From contig NZ_FMUX01000014.1 in NCBI RefSeq assembly GCF_900101345.1, positions 105,747-169,746 on the forward strand: a stretch of 64,000 nt of DNA. The letters run 5' to 3'. The DNA comes from Desulfoluna spongiiphila. Lineage in GTDB: Bacteria; Desulfobacterota; Desulfobacteria; Desulfobacterales; Desulfolunaceae. Position 1 is the first letter of the stretch. Every line of letters starts with the position of its first letter. The position numbers and the translations under genes were made by a program. The notes under the pieces are model-generated. The model was not told where the DNA came from. It did no database searches and saw nothing but the letters and a program-made list of their open reading frames with translations. This document shows, one piece after another, positions 11,029 to 20,531 of the stretch.

Positions 11029-13023
11029 TTAAAGGAGCCGGATGTTCCAGTTCCACTCTCCGGGGCGCTTTTTGAGTTTGACGCCTTTGGGAATGGGTTC
11101 GTGCATGTGTACGAAGAGGGAGTATCCCCATTTCTTAAGGTCTGCGGACTTGTCGGTGATGTCCACCCGCCAGTTGGGATAGAGCCAGTGGTTCTCTCCG
11201 TGTTTTGCCACCCAGGACTCTTCGCCCTTGGGGCTGGCAAAGGGCTCGTGGGGGTTGAGGTCGGGTGTCAGGGTTCGGGCGATGGTCAGGGGGTAGTACC
11301 CTGCCACCACCACGCCGGTGGGAAGGGGAGACGCCTTGGCCAGGTCCCGGAAATCTTCCTGGGAGAGCTCGGGAGAGGCCATGATCCCTGTGAATCCCCG
11401 TTTTTTGAGGGCCTCGGCAGTCAGGGTGTTGGCAATATTGCAGAAAGGGCCTGCCCAGAGGTGGAGCCCTTTTCGTTTGGCTTCTGGGAAAAGGGCAATC
11501 TGCCAGGGGGCGCCCAGGACAAAGTGTTTGGCGCCGAAGTTGATGAGGCGTTTGACCAGGACCGCGTACTCCTTCTCCTCATCGGGCCAGATGACGGGGG
11601 AGAGCCACCACCAGCGGCCGCCCACGCCCGCTTTGCGGGTTTTGGGAACCGATTTTTCCGAGATCCAGGTGGCCTTCTCGGTGTTTTTGGGGCCGTGCCT
11701 GTCCTCGCGGAAGAGGTAGAGGGTGGTGGCGCGTGTCCCTTTTTTCGGCTTGTGACGCATCACCTTGGGAAGCCGTGCCGTGGTGGCGGTGACCGGTTCG
11801 GCGGTGAAGGCGTCGGCCTCCTTGGCCAGTTCGGCGATGGCGTCTTTCAGCCCTTTTTCACGGCGATCGATGAGGAACACCGGGGTCCCCTTGGGGGGGA
11901 TGCGCTCTTTCTGGGGGGCGATGTGGAATTTGCCCTTTTTGGGGACGCTGCCCTTGACGCGCCGGATGAGGTGACCCCGTTCGTCTTCGTAGCCGATGCG
12001 CAGGAGGTCGCCGGGGAGCAGGGGTTCCCTCGGGCTGAACCAGGGCTCTTTAAAGGATCCCTGGAGCCTGCCGAGCATGAGACCGGAGCCGGTCTGGGCT
12101 TTGATGTCCACGGGGTTGTAGGGGCGCTGGGGCAGGAAGTTGTAGTGGGTGCCGGAGCGTCCCAGGGCCAGTTCCAGGAGGGCCTGGGCGTTTTTTTTGG
12201 TCTTGGGGTCCTTGCCGTTGTCCCGGAGCATCTTGTAGGCCAGGGTGGTGTAGTAGACGTAGTGGGGCCCTTTTTTGCGGCCTTCGATCTTCCAGGTGGT
12301 GACCTGGGGGATCTCCAGGAGCACCTTGACCAGGGTATCCAGGGAGAGATCCTGGCAGGAGAAGAATCGCTCGTTTTTGTGCCCCTGCTTGTAGATGCGC
12401 CGGCAGGGCTGGACGCAGCGACCCCTGAGGCCGCTTCTGCCGCCCATGTAGCTGCTCCAGTAGCAGCGGCCCGAGACCCCGTAGCACAGGGCACCGTGGA
12501 TGAAGACCTCCAGGTCCACGCCGGCGGGCACGGCCTCTGCCGCGGATTTGATCTCTTCCACGTTGAGCTCCCGGGGCAACACGATGCGCTTGGCACCGGT
12601 GGCCTGGACTGCCTCGGCAAACCCTTGCGTAAAGGAGACGTTGGCCAGGGTGGAGAGGTGAAGCTCGCCCTTGAATCCGGCGGCTTCGGCCAGGGCCGGA
12701 ATGGCCGGGTCCGAGAAGATGATGGCGTCGGGGTTGACGATGCGGGTCATCTTTTCGAGCTGGCTCAAGGCGCGTTCGAGCTCGTGTTCCTTTAAAAGGG
12801 TGTTCATGGTGACGTATACTTCGGCGTTTTTCCGGTGGGCCAGGCGCGTGAGGGCGGCGAGCTCCTCCATGGAGAAGTTGTCGGCCTCCATGCGGGCGGA
12901 AAAGCTTTTCAGGCCGCAGTATACAGCGTCGGCACCGGCGGCCAGGGCCGCCAGAAAGGCGTCCTTGTTGCCGGCCGGGGCCAGGATCTTGGGCGGTGTA
13001 TGGGCAATGCCGTTTTCCGGCAT
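11029..13023 (-). CDS. Peptidase U32 family protein (RNA-hydroxylation type)
   Basis: A 664-aa U32-family protein. The N-terminal half carries the family core LAPAGNKDAFLAALAAGAD, LHLSTLANV and FIHGALCYGVSGRCY, with a Cys-rich segment (Cys in GALCYG, SGRCYWSS, RGRCVQPC) expected to bind an Fe-S cluster. Characterised relatives include TrhP and RlhA (tRNA and rRNA hydroxylation) and UbiU/UbiV; true protease activity is doubtful. The C-terminal half is a beta-rich extension typical of the longer members. AGGAG lies 8 nt before ATG 13023. The exact RNA or other substrate cannot be assigned from sequence. Confidence 0.85.
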   Translation of the reverse strand: MPENGIAHTPPKILAPAGNKDAFLAALAAGADAVYCGLKSFSARMEADNFSMEELAALTRLAHRKNAEVYVTMNTLLKEHELERALSQLEKMTRIVNPDAIIFSDPAIPALAEAAGFKGELHLSTLANVSFTQGFAEAVQATGAKRIVLPRELNVEEIKSAAEAVPAGVDLEVFIHGALCYGVSGRCYWSSYMGGRSGLRGRCVQPCRRIYKQGHKNERFFSCQDLSLDTLVKVLLEIPQVTTWKIEGRKKGPHYVYYTTLAYKMLRDNGKDPKTKKNAQALLELALGRSGTHYNFLPQRPYNPVDIKAQTGSGLMLGRLQGSFKEPWFSPREPLLPGDLLRIGYEDERGHLIRRVKGSVPKKGKFHIAPQKERIPPKGTPVFLIDRREKGLKDAIAELAKEADAFTAEPVTATTARLPKVMRHKPKKGTRATTLYLFREDRHGPKNTEKATWISEKSVPKTRKAGVGGRWWWLSPVIWPDEEKEYAVLVKRLINFGAKHFVLGAPWQIALFPEAKRKGLHLWAGPFCNIANTLTAEALKKRGFTGIMASPELSQEDFRDLAKASPLPTGVVVAGYYPLTIARTLTPDLNPHEPFASPKGEESWVAKHGENHWLYPNWRVDITDKSADLKKWGYSLFVHMHEPIPKGVKLKKRPGEWNWNIRLL

Positions 13024-13447
13024 GGTGTGACTCCTTTGTTGTCTATGGTTCGCGGCGATTTTCTCCCCGGAATGTAAAACGCCCCATACCGGTCATGATA
13101 GGGACGGTGAGGCGTCGTGCGCTGCCGGCGGATGCATGCAGCCGGAACGGGTTCCGGTGTGACAGCAAGGGCGACCGGGGGATGCCGTGTATTTTATTTT
13201 GTGGCCACCACCATGGGGGGGAACACAACAGTCACCAAGATATCAAATTTGAAGGTAAAGTAAACAGATTCGAATGGCCGGGGCGGCTTCCCTGCCGGGG
13301 AAACCTGTTTTTCGGGAAACAGAGGCGAAGAGCCCGGGAAGAGAAGGGGGAGGATCACCAGAGGATTTTCCTTCCGACGGGGACTCTGTTCCCTTGCTGG
13401 GCAGCCATTCCTTGACGGTACGGGGGCATCACGGATATGGAGTGGTG
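13024..13447. other. Divergent intergenic region between U32 and MFS genes
   Basis: About 420 bp without a supported gene. An in-frame extension of the MFS ORF to 13274 exists, but it has a compositionally poor N terminus and no ribosome-binding site. A short hairpin GGAACGGGTTCC occurs near 13143. No promoter motif is convincing. Confidence 0.4.
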
Positions 13448-14647
13448 ATGCAACAGACACTCTCCCCCACACGAACCGTGGTGATCCTGGCGTCCCTGTC
13501 CGCCATCGCCGCCTTCTCCATCGACACCTATATCCCCGCCATTCCCACCATGGCCCGGGCCCTTTCCGCGCCTATTCACAAGGTGGAGCTCTCCATCAGC
13601 ACCTTTTTTATCGGCTACGCCCTGGGCCAATTGTTCGGCGGGCCGCTGTCGGACCGTCTGGGCCGTCGGCGGGTGGCCCTCATGGGCCTCTCCCTTTTCC
13701 TTGTGGCCAGTTTTCTGCTGATTTTTTCCCGGACCGTGTGGGAGCTGCTCTCCCTTCGGACTGTTCAGGCGGTGGGGGGCGGGTTTGCCACCGTGGTGGC
13801 CGGTGCCACGGTGCGGGATCTTTATGAGGGCCGGGAAGGGGCGCGCATGATGTCTTTGGTCCAGTCCGTGACCATGGGAGCCCCCCTGGTGGCCCCGGCC
13901 GTGGGAACGGTTCTTCTCGCCGGGTTCTCCTGGCACGCCATCTTTCTTTTTCTCTGCGTTTACGCCCTGTTTCTCATGGCCGTCTTGACCCGTCACTATC
14001 CCGGTGAGGAGCGCCCTGTCCAGGCGGGTGCCCCCATGACCCCGACAGGGGTGGCGCGTCAGTACGCGAGTGTTCTCCTTCACCCTGTATCGCCCCTTTT
14101 CATGCTGGTGCATACCTTCGGCTGTGGTGGCCTCTACGCGTTTTTAACGGAATCCGCTTTCATGTACATGGGGTACTTCCATGTGTCCAAGGCCTTGTTC
14201 CCGGTCCTCTTCAGCTCCGGGGTGGGGGTGGTGATCCTCCTTGCCCGACTCAACGCCCGCCTTGTTCGCCATGTCCGTCCCATGACCCTTCTGACCTGGG
14301 GGATCCTGATCCAGGTGATTTGCGGGATGGCCCTGGCTGTCCAGGCCACCTGGTTTGTCCCTGTCCTTTGGGTAACCGTTGCCTTGAATCTTCTTTTTAT
14401 TGGTTCCCTGGGCCTTGTCATGGGCAACACGGTGTCGGGAAACCTCCAGTATTTTCCGGAAAAAAGCGGCACAGCCCACGCCCTCATGGGGGTGATCAAC
14501 TGCTTTGGCGGCGCCGTGGCGGGGATCACCGTCAGCCATTTCCACGACGGCAGCCTGCGGCCCCTGGCCTGGGTGATGTGCGTGAGTGCCTTGTGCGCCT
14601 TCGGGTTCCTGGGGATTTTGCGAAGGCGGGTGAGGGGAGAGGTGTAA
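13448..14647 (+). CDS. Bcr/CflA family MFS drug-resistance transporter
   Basis: About 400 aa with some 12 hydrophobic membrane segments. The N terminus (FSIDTYIPAIPTMARAL) and the loop 2-3 motif GGPLSDRLGRRRVAL are typical of DHA1 Bcr/CflA proton antiporters, which export drugs or sulfonamide/bicyclomycin-like compounds from the cytoplasm. The longer frame back to 13274 would add 58 hydrophilic residues before the first helix. ATG 13448, with GGAG 5 nt upstream, gives the normal family length. No resistance partner lies nearby, so the substrate is unknown. Confidence 0.87.
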   Translation: MQQTLSPTRTVVILASLSAIAAFSIDTYIPAIPTMARALSAPIHKVELSISTFFIGYALGQLFGGPLSDRLGRRRVALMGLSLFLVASFLLIFSRTVWELLSLRTVQAVGGGFATVVAGATVRDLYEGREGARMMSLVQSVTMGAPLVAPAVGTVLLAGFSWHAIFLFLCVYALFLMAVLTRHYPGEERPVQAGAPMTPTGVARQYASVLLHPVSPLFMLVHTFGCGGLYAFLTESAFMYMGYFHVSKALFPVLFSSGVGVVILLARLNARLVRHVRPMTLLTWGILIQVICGMALAVQATWFVPVLWVTVALNLLFIGSLGLVMGNTVSGNLQYFPEKSGTAHALMGVINCFGGAVAGITVSHFHDGSLRPLAWVMCVSALCAFGFLGILRRRVRGEV

Positions 14648-14904
14648 GAAAGCGGATCTTTTTTACACATAGACGGGACGGTGTGGGGCAATGTGTCCCA
14701 CCCTGGTTCAGAGTGTGGTCTTTTTTTACACGGTGTCACATTTTTTATGAGACACATCTGTACGGCGGGTCCATGGGGACAGGGCCGGGGTGGGTGTCGG
14801 CTGTGGTGATGCGTTGAAAAACGGTTCTTTTGGTGGGTTTTTTATGTTTGGCATGGATTGTGCTTTATTGAAACCATCATTAACCCCACTCACGGAGGTG
14901 AGGC

Positions 14905-15078
14905 ATGAACGCCATCGAATCACGAAAGACCCGATACGAAGAATCCCTGGAAGAGGTGACCCTGGAAGCCCTGGTCGCCGCCGTAAGCGAATCCGTCGAG
15001 CCCGGTGAGGAGGCCATCATCCCCCATGTGGTGAACCGCATCCTCCGTCAGGCACATGCCATCCCGGCCGGCAGATAA
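14905..15078 (+). CDS. Hypothetical 57-aa protein
   Basis: A short frame starting MNAIESRKTRYEESLEEV and ending AHAIPAGR. It has a strong GGAGG (14894-14898) 6 nt before the ATG and codon use like its neighbours. It is acidic and predicted mostly helical. It stands alone between the transporter and the sulfite reductase gene. No family recognised. A conserved ribosome-binding site and clean codon structure are the only support. Confidence 0.5.
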   Translation: MNAIESRKTRYEESLEEVTLEALVAAVSESVEPGEEAIIPHVVNRILRQAHAIPAGR

Positions 15079-15512
15079 GTGCTGGCACGGCACCGGGAAT
15101 ACCGTCCCGGTCCCGACGTTTACATAACCATCGCATTTGATTTTTCAGGCAAAATTTAATAAAACCCCTTTGATCAGTGATTTCGTATCAGGGTCAAAGC
15201 GCAGGGCCTCGTTGATCCTTGGGACATCGGGGCTTTTTGCGGGGATTCGGATGTTTCCCCGGGACAGGTGCGCAACCCGCGGTGCGGAACCGCTTGACAC
15301 AGGTTCGCAGTTGAACGAGATCGTTGAAACAGGCAGGATAGATTTTCCGTGGAGAGATCCCGGCTTCCCTGGCAGGAGCTTCACCCTCTGAAGAGAACCT
15401 TCAGGGTGGGGCAGGGGGCCATACCGCTCTTCGATGACGCAATCGGATGGTATCCGGTTGCCCTGCTGACCACATCATACCCCATTTTTTTAAGACTAAA
15501 GGGACACCTTTC
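15079..15512. other. Intergenic region upstream of small sulfite reductase
   Basis: 434 bp with overlapping open frames on both strands (15137-15391), neither with a ribosome-binding site or recognisable domain. It probably holds the promoter and leader of the sulfite reductase gene. No named regulatory motif seen. Confidence 0.35.
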
Positions 15513-16184
15513 ATGACAAGCCAGAAGAATTCCATCGTTCGCCAGAGAGACAAAGAGACCTTTGCCGTGGTTCCCCACGTACCCTGCGGGGTGGTCACCC
15601 CTGAGACACTCAGGAAGATTGCCGATGTCTCTGAAAAGTACGAGGCCGCAGCCCTTAAAATCACCAGCGCCGCCCGCATTGCCATCGTGGGCCTCAAGGA
15701 AGACGACGTGCCCAAGGCCTGGGACGATCTGGCCATGGTTCCCGGCCAGGCTGTGGGCAAGGTGGTGAGAAGCGTCAAGGCCTGCCCGGGCACCACCTTC
15801 TGCGCCATGGCCAAGCAGGATGCCCTGACCATCGGCATGACCCTGGATGAGAAATACCACGGCATGGAGCTGCCCAGCAAAACGAAGATGAGCGTCTCGG
15901 GCTGCCAGAACCAGTGCGCCGAGAACTGCATCAAAGACGCCTCCCTTGCCGGCACCAAAAACGGCTGGACCCTCATGGCCGGCGGCATCGGCACCGGGCG
16001 TCCCCGCCTGGCCGATATCATCGCAGAGGATCTGGAGACCGACGAGGCCCTGGCCATGTTTGATCGCCTCATTGCCTATTACAAAGAGAACGGCAAGAAG
16101 GTCGAACGCATCGGCCGCATGATCGACCGCATCGGGCTGGATGTCGTCAAAGCCGCTGTGGCCGGTGAAAAGGCCGCCGCATAA
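15513..16184 (+). CDS. Small assimilatory-type sulfite reductase (siroheme-[4Fe-4S])
   Basis: A 223-aa protein with one sulfite/nitrite reductase half-domain. The cluster/siroheme ligands are Cys91-x5-Cys97 (KACPGTTFC) and Cys131-x3-Cys135 (SGCQNQC), the arrangement that binds a [4Fe-4S] cluster coupled to siroheme. Its length matches the monomeric low-spin aSiR (P590-like) proteins of Desulfovibrio and methanogens rather than DsrA/DsrB or CysI. ATG 15513 follows an AAGGGA element; the frame is open back to 15447. The role is probably sulfite or nitrite reduction or detoxification. It is monocistronic with a strong terminator behind it. Confidence 0.82.
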   Translation: MTSQKNSIVRQRDKETFAVVPHVPCGVVTPETLRKIADVSEKYEAAALKITSAARIAIVGLKEDDVPKAWDDLAMVPGQAVGKVVRSVKACPGTTFCAMAKQDALTIGMTLDEKYHGMELPSKTKMSVSGCQNQCAENCIKDASLAGTKNGWTLMAGGIGTGRPRLADIIAEDLETDEALAMFDRLIAYYKENGKKVERIGRMIDRIGLDVVKAAVAGEKAAA

Positions 16185-16224
16185 GCTGAATTCACCTGCC
16201 CGCCCGGTCACATCTCAGGATATG

Positions 16225-16263
16225 AAAAAACCTTTCCCCCGTTGGTGGGGAAAGGTTTTTTTT
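16225..16263 (+). terminator. Rho-independent terminator (bidirectional)
   Basis: AACCTTTCCCC and GGGGAAAGGTT form an 11-bp stem with a short loop, with A6 on the left and T8 on the right. It ends the sulfite reductase transcript and could serve leftward transcription too. Confidence 0.92.
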
Positions 16264-16281
16264 GCGCTTTTTTAGGTTTTT

Positions 16282-16330
16282 GGGGACAGGCTCTTTAAAA
16301 AAGTAAAAAAGAGACAGGTTCTTAAAAAAG
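16282..16330 (+). repeat. Two GGGGACAGG-type motifs (RAYT-associated)
   Basis: GGGGACAGGCTCTT at 16282 and GAGACAGGTTCTT near 16311 are imperfect direct repeats about 29 bp apart. They match motifs that flank the transposase gene at 18.5 kb. Confidence 0.6.
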
Positions 16331-16386
16331 TGATCCGTCGGTGTTTTTTTGTAAGGGGGAAACCAGCCTTGGGCGCGGTTCATCTG

Positions 16387-16428
16387 GCCGCCGGAGGCGC
16401 GGCTTTCCCCCTTTTAATCACCGAAGGC
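16387..16428 (+). repeat. Right-end remnant of type I repeat with distal box
   Basis: GCCGCCGGAGGC (16387-16398), a T/C-rich spacer, then CTTTTAATCACCGAAGGC (16411-16428), a diverged form of the distal box seen after complete copies. It abuts the 3' end of the acyl-CoA ligase gene. Confidence 0.55.
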
Positions 16429-16436
16429 ATGGCGCT

Positions 16437-18281
16437 TTACGATGCCTTTTTGCGGGGCTCTGCGTACATGGCCTCGATGGTGCCTGCATAGCGTTTCAGA
16501 ATAACTTTTCGTTTGAGTTTGGAGGTGGGGGTGAGTTCTCCGGCTGCCTGGGTGAATTCTGCGGGAAGGAGGGTGAAGCGCTTGATCTGTTCTACCCGGC
16601 CCAGGTGCCGCGTGTGGTGATCGATTCGCTCCCGGTAAAAGGCCATGACCTCCGGATGGGCCACGAGTTTTTTCCTGGGGACTTCCTGAAGACCCAGGAC
16701 TTCTGCAAGGGCGTCGAGCATGGGAAAGGAGGGCACCACCAGGGCCGAGATGTAGGGTTTGCCGTCACCCACGGCCACGGCCTGCTCCACGTAGAGGTCT
16801 TCTTTGACGGCAGTCTCGATGGTCTGTGGGGAGATGTTCTTGCCGCCGGCGGTGATCAGGATCTCTTTGAGGCGGTCGGTGACCCGGACGTAACCTTTGT
16901 CCGTGACCTCCCCGATATCCCCCGTTTTGAACCATCCGTCCGGGGTGATGGCCTCGGCAGACGCGTCGGGCCTGTTCCAATAGCCCTTCATCAGGGACGG
17001 GCTTTGGGCCTGGATTTCTCCCTCATCGGTGATACGGACCGACACCAGGGGGATGGGTTTGCCGCTGGTCCCGAAGCCGATGTCCCTGGGCGTGCAGACG
17101 CAGATGGGAAAAATCTCCGTGAGTCCGTACCCCACCCCCAGCCGGATGCCGGCGTTGACGAAAAACTGGTTGATCTCAGGGTTCAGGGCCGCCCCCCCTG
17201 CGTGGAAGAACTTGGCGCGACCGCCCACCACCTCTCTGATTTTGGAGAGGATCAACCGGTCTGCCAGGGTGTACTTCAGGGAGAGGAGACGATCGGGTTG
17301 TTTTTTTGCGTTGATGAGCCCGTGGTAGGTGCCGCCGGTGTGGATGGCCCAGTGAAACAGGTTTTTTTTGAGGTTGGGGGCCTTTTGGACGCCGTCCTGG
17401 ATGGTGGCGTAGATTTTTTCCCAAACCCTGGGGACGCTCACCATGTAGTGGGGCCGCACCTCGGCGAAGAATTCTTTCACCTGCCGGGTGTCGTGGCAGT
17501 AGTGGTTTTCCGCCCCCCGGGAGAGCATGAACCAGGTCCAGCTTCTCTCGAAGACGTGACTCAGGGGCAGAAAGGCGAAGGAGACATCCGTGGGCTTTAC
17601 GGGCATGGGGTAGCCGGTGCCGTACAGGGAGGCGAGGATATTTTCGTGGGTGAGCATGGCGCCTTTGGGGGCGCCGGTGGTGCCGGAGGTGTAGATGAGG
17701 GTGTACAGATCCGACGGGGCGGCCTGGTTCAGGCGCGTTTCACACTCTTTTTGGAAGGCTCCATCCCGGTCATGGCCGATAAAATCGGAAAAAGAGAAAC
17801 TCTCGGTGCCTTTCTTCAGCGTCACCGTGGGAGAAAAGGCCACGAGGACCTGGAGCACATCACTTGATTCCAGCACCTCAAGGGCTTTGTCGTATTGCTC
17901 CTGGTCGTTGACAAAGAGAACCTTGATGCCGGCATCCTCCACGATGTAGGCTGTCTCTTCCGCCGAGTTGGTGGGATAGACAGGCACCGTCACCCCCCGT
18001 ACGGAGAGGATCGCCAGATCGGCCAGGGTCCAGGCTGCACGGTTTTGAGAAAAAATACCTACCCGGTCTCCTACCTCCACACCGCAGGAAATCAGCGCCC
18101 GGCCCAAGCCGTCGGCAATGTCTCCCATTTCCTTCCAAGTTACCGATACCCAGGGGCCGTCGGACCGGTCTTTCAGGGCCACTTTGCTACCGTATTTAGG
18201 GATGCGTTGCCGGATCATGCGGGCAATGTGCTGCTCGCGGTTAAGGTAGGCCTGGAACTCCGCGGGGTGGTTCGTTGTCAT
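16437..18281 (-). CDS. Long-chain fatty-acid--CoA ligase (AMP-forming)
   Basis: A 614-aa adenylate-forming enzyme that activates fatty acids to acyl-CoA with ATP. The family motifs are complete: YTSGTTGAPKGAMLTH (P-loop), GYGLTEIFPICV, GWFKTGDIGEV, the hinge DRLKEILITAGGKNISP, and a C-terminal Lys in PTSKLKRK. Length and motif spacing match the FadD15-like long-chain ligases. GAGGAAG precedes ATG 18281. It is convergent with the sulfite reductase gene and stands alone, so it probably feeds beta-oxidation or lipid synthesis. Chain-length preference cannot be read from sequence. Confidence 0.9.
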   Translation of the reverse strand: MTTNHPAEFQAYLNREQHIARMIRQRIPKYGSKVALKDRSDGPWVSVTWKEMGDIADGLGRALISCGVEVGDRVGIFSQNRAAWTLADLAILSVRGVTVPVYPTNSAEETAYIVEDAGIKVLFVNDQEQYDKALEVLESSDVLQVLVAFSPTVTLKKGTESFSFSDFIGHDRDGAFQKECETRLNQAAPSDLYTLIYTSGTTGAPKGAMLTHENILASLYGTGYPMPVKPTDVSFAFLPLSHVFERSWTWFMLSRGAENHYCHDTRQVKEFFAEVRPHYMVSVPRVWEKIYATIQDGVQKAPNLKKNLFHWAIHTGGTYHGLINAKKQPDRLLSLKYTLADRLILSKIREVVGGRAKFFHAGGAALNPEINQFFVNAGIRLGVGYGLTEIFPICVCTPRDIGFGTSGKPIPLVSVRITDEGEIQAQSPSLMKGYWNRPDASAEAITPDGWFKTGDIGEVTDKGYVRVTDRLKEILITAGGKNISPQTIETAVKEDLYVEQAVAVGDGKPYISALVVPSFPMLDALAEVLGLQEVPRKKLVAHPEVMAFYRERIDHHTRHLGRVEQIKRFTLLPAEFTQAAGELTPTSKLKRKVILKRYAGTIEAMYAEPRKKAS

Positions 18282-18378
18282 GGGGCTTCCTCTTCTCTTT
18301 GATAAGTAGAGTAATCATCGTTTCACTAGTAGAACATGATTATACCAAACAGAGGAAAGGATCAAGGAGACTGTCGTT

Positions 18379-18390
18379 GGGGACAGGTTC
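18379..18390 (+). repeat. GGGGACAGGTTC motif left of transposase
   Basis: The motif GGGGACAGGTTC followed by a T-run lies 126 bp before the transposase start. An inverted counterpart (AACCTGTCCCC) follows the gene at 19739. The pair may mark the ends of the mobile unit. Confidence 0.65.
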
Positions 18391-18504
18391 TTTTTTCTGG
18401 ACTTTTTTAGCCACGGTGTGCAAGAGTGACCGGAGTAGTAACATCCTAAGATCCTATGCTAATTTCAAGCCTGCCTTAGACGAATGACCAAAAAGGAGAA
18501 CGCG

Positions 18505-19431
18505 ATGCCACGAATTCCCCGTATGGTCGTAACAGACACCGGTCAAAAGGCCGCGTACCATGTGATCAGCAGAACCGCCTTGGACGGATTGCCTTTCAAA
18601 CGTCTGGAAAAGGATGAATTGGTACGCATCATTCGCCGTTTTTCAGCGGTATATGCCGTGGATGTTGTGGGGTATGCCATTATGGGTTCTCATTTTCACC
18701 TCCTCGTGGTGGTGATGCCCGGGGACATGGTCTCGGATGAGGAGGTGATACGCCGGTTTCATCTTCTGTACGGTGAGGGTGTAATGTTTCCAGAGGCCCG
18801 GTTGAGCGACTACCGAGAACGGTTTTCCAGTCTGTCTGCGTATATCAAGGACATCAAGCAGACATTCTCCAATTTTTACAACAGGCGGAAGAAGCGGAAA
18901 GGGACCCTGTGGGGGGAACGGTTCAAAAGCGTCATTGTCCAGGATGGGAATGCGCTGACCAATTGCCTGGCGTACATTGACTTAAACGCCGTGCGAGCCG
19001 GAATTGTCAAGCGCCCGGAAGAGTATCGCTGGTGTTCCCTCGGGTACCGCATTCAAAGCGGGAACCAGGAAGATTTTCTCTCAGCAGAGCTGGGAACCCC
19101 CGAATTCGGGGGGACTGACTCAGCGACGCAACTTCGGAGTTACCGCGAGTTTGTTTATCACGTCGGGGCCATTGAAAAGAGAGGCAAGGCGAACATTTCA
19201 AAAGAGATCCTCGAAAAAGAGGCCGCCGCCGATTTTAACCTGCCCCGGGTGCAGCGGTTCCGATATCGCTCCCGATATTTTACCGATTCCGGCATTATCG
19301 GTTCTCGGGCGTTTGTCGAAACAACCTACGGTATGTTCAAGGACCGGTTTCAAACGCGGCGGGATAAAATCCCTGAGGCGATTGAAGGTATTGATGGGAT
19401 GTATTCTTTGAAGCGGCTGGAGGATGTCTGA
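18505..19431 (+). mobile_element. IS200-like / REP-associated tyrosine transposase (RAYT)
   Basis: A 308-aa Y1 transposase. The HUH metal-binding motif is HFHLL (in MGSHFHLLVVV), and the catalytic Tyr is probably in the helix around LSAYIKDIKQTFSNFYN. The WGERFKS and YIDLNAVRAG segments are characteristic of RAYT/TnpA_REP proteins. Such enzymes move single-stranded hairpin-bearing DNA. ATG 18505 has GGAG 6 nt upstream; another ATG at 18484 lacks a site. The C-terminal 90 residues are an extension found in deltaproteobacterial members. Flanking GGGGACAGG motifs in inverted orientation fit a single-gene element. No accessory gene is present. Confidence 0.88.
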
Positions 19432-19738
19432 ATAAATCGTTATCTGTCTTCCGGATGCGATAGCTTATGATTTACGGTTGACCAGGTTGTGGTTGGTTGA
19501 CGAGAATGGTCATATATACAGGTTGTTAGGATGCAGGGCCTTGTCCTGTGCCCAACACGGAATACCCAACAATGATGGGGAACATACTGGGACGTTTTTT
19601 TGCGTACCAGAAATGCGCCTGGTCATAGGTTATGATGGGGATGACGGCTGTGTAGCCCTGGTATTCCCACCTGAAATTTGTGCAGGCCATTAGGCACCGG
19701 GCAGCATATGACGAGTAAACCTGATGGTTAAGAAAGAA
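19432..19738. other. Intergenic region downstream of transposase
   Basis: About 300 bp with no supported gene. A 71-codon open frame at 19478-19693 has no ribosome-binding site and no recognisable domain. Confidence 0.35.
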
Positions 19739-19764
19739 AACCTGTCCCCTGAAATGGTCCCCTG
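19739..19764 (+). repeat. AACCTGTCCCC motif right of transposase
   Basis: AACCTGTCCCC (19739-19749) is the inverse of the 18379 motif. It is followed by a second CCCCTGAAATG copy, giving the direct repeat GTCCCCTGAAATG. The second copy supplies the first ATG of the metallophosphoesterase frame. Confidence 0.6.
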
Positions 19765-19781
19765 AAATGAGGATTAAAATT

Positions 19782-20531
19782 GTGGGTAAGATAGCGGTTA
19801 TGGCAGACATCCACAGCAATGTGTGGGCCCTGGAGGCCGTGCTGTCCGATGCGAAAAATAAAGGAGCAAGGCGATTCGTTAACCTTGGCGATACCTTGTA
19901 CGGTCCCCTCGCGCCAAAGGAGACCTGGGAGCTCCTGCAGGGTGAAGAGATCATGACCATCAAGGGCAATCAGGATCGGCAGATCTACGAGGCGAAAGAT
20001 GGTGGCCCGGAAGAGGACAATCCCACCATGGCGTATGTGCTTTCCGAGTTGGCTTCCGAGGCCTTTGAGTGGATGCGGGCGTTGCCCCCAACCCTGGTTC
20101 TGGGGGAGGGGATCTTTCTTTGCCACGGCACACCGGACAGCGACTTGGGGTATCTGCTTGAAGATGTGTCCGGAGGGCATGCACAGGTCAGATCCGATGG
20201 TGAGATCACCGGAGATCTCGTCCATACCCCGGAAGGGCTTGTGCTCTGCGGGCATACGCATACCCCGAGGGCCGTTACCCTCGGCACCGGGCAACTGGTT
20301 GTGAATCCCGGCAGTGTGGGGCTTCCTGCTTACAGCGATGACGCGCCCGTGCCGCACAGGATCGAAAATTATTCTCACCATGCCTCGTACTGTCTTATTG
20401 AGCCGTCATCCACAGGATGGCAGGTTGATTTTGTGCGAGTACCCTATGCGTACCGACATGCAGTTGATGCAGCGACGCTCAGAAAACGCGATGACTGGGC
20501 ATATTCTCTTTCGACAGGGAGAGCCCGGTAA
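19782..20531 (+). CDS. Metallophosphoesterase, YfcE/MJ0936-like
   Basis: A calcineurin-like phosphoesterase of about 249 aa with all metal-binding motifs: ADIHSN, GDTLYGP, GNQDR, the single His in FLCHGTPD, and GHTHTPR. The family hydrolyses phosphodiesters or phosphomonoesters using two metal ions; the substrate is unknown. ATG 19767 begins inside a transposase-associated repeat and has no ribosome-binding site. GTG 19782 has GAGG 9 nt upstream and gives VGKIAVMADIHSN, closer to the family N terminus. I prefer the GTG, with moderate certainty. Confidence 0.85.
   Translation: MGKIAVMADIHSNVWALEAVLSDAKNKGARRFVNLGDTLYGPLAPKETWELLQGEEIMTIKGNQDRQIYEAKDGGPEEDNPTMAYVLSELASEAFEWMRALPPTLVLGEGIFLCHGTPDSDLGYLLEDVSGGHAQVRSDGEITGDLVHTPEGLVLCGHTHTPRAVTLGTGQLVVNPGSVGLPAYSDDAPVPHRIENYSHHASYCLIEPSSTGWQVDFVRVPYAYRHAVDAATLRKRDDWAYSLSTGRAR

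Noticed and set aside
15137..15391. Overlapping open frames on both strands
   Set aside because: No ribosome-binding site or domain, and codon use unlike the neighbours.
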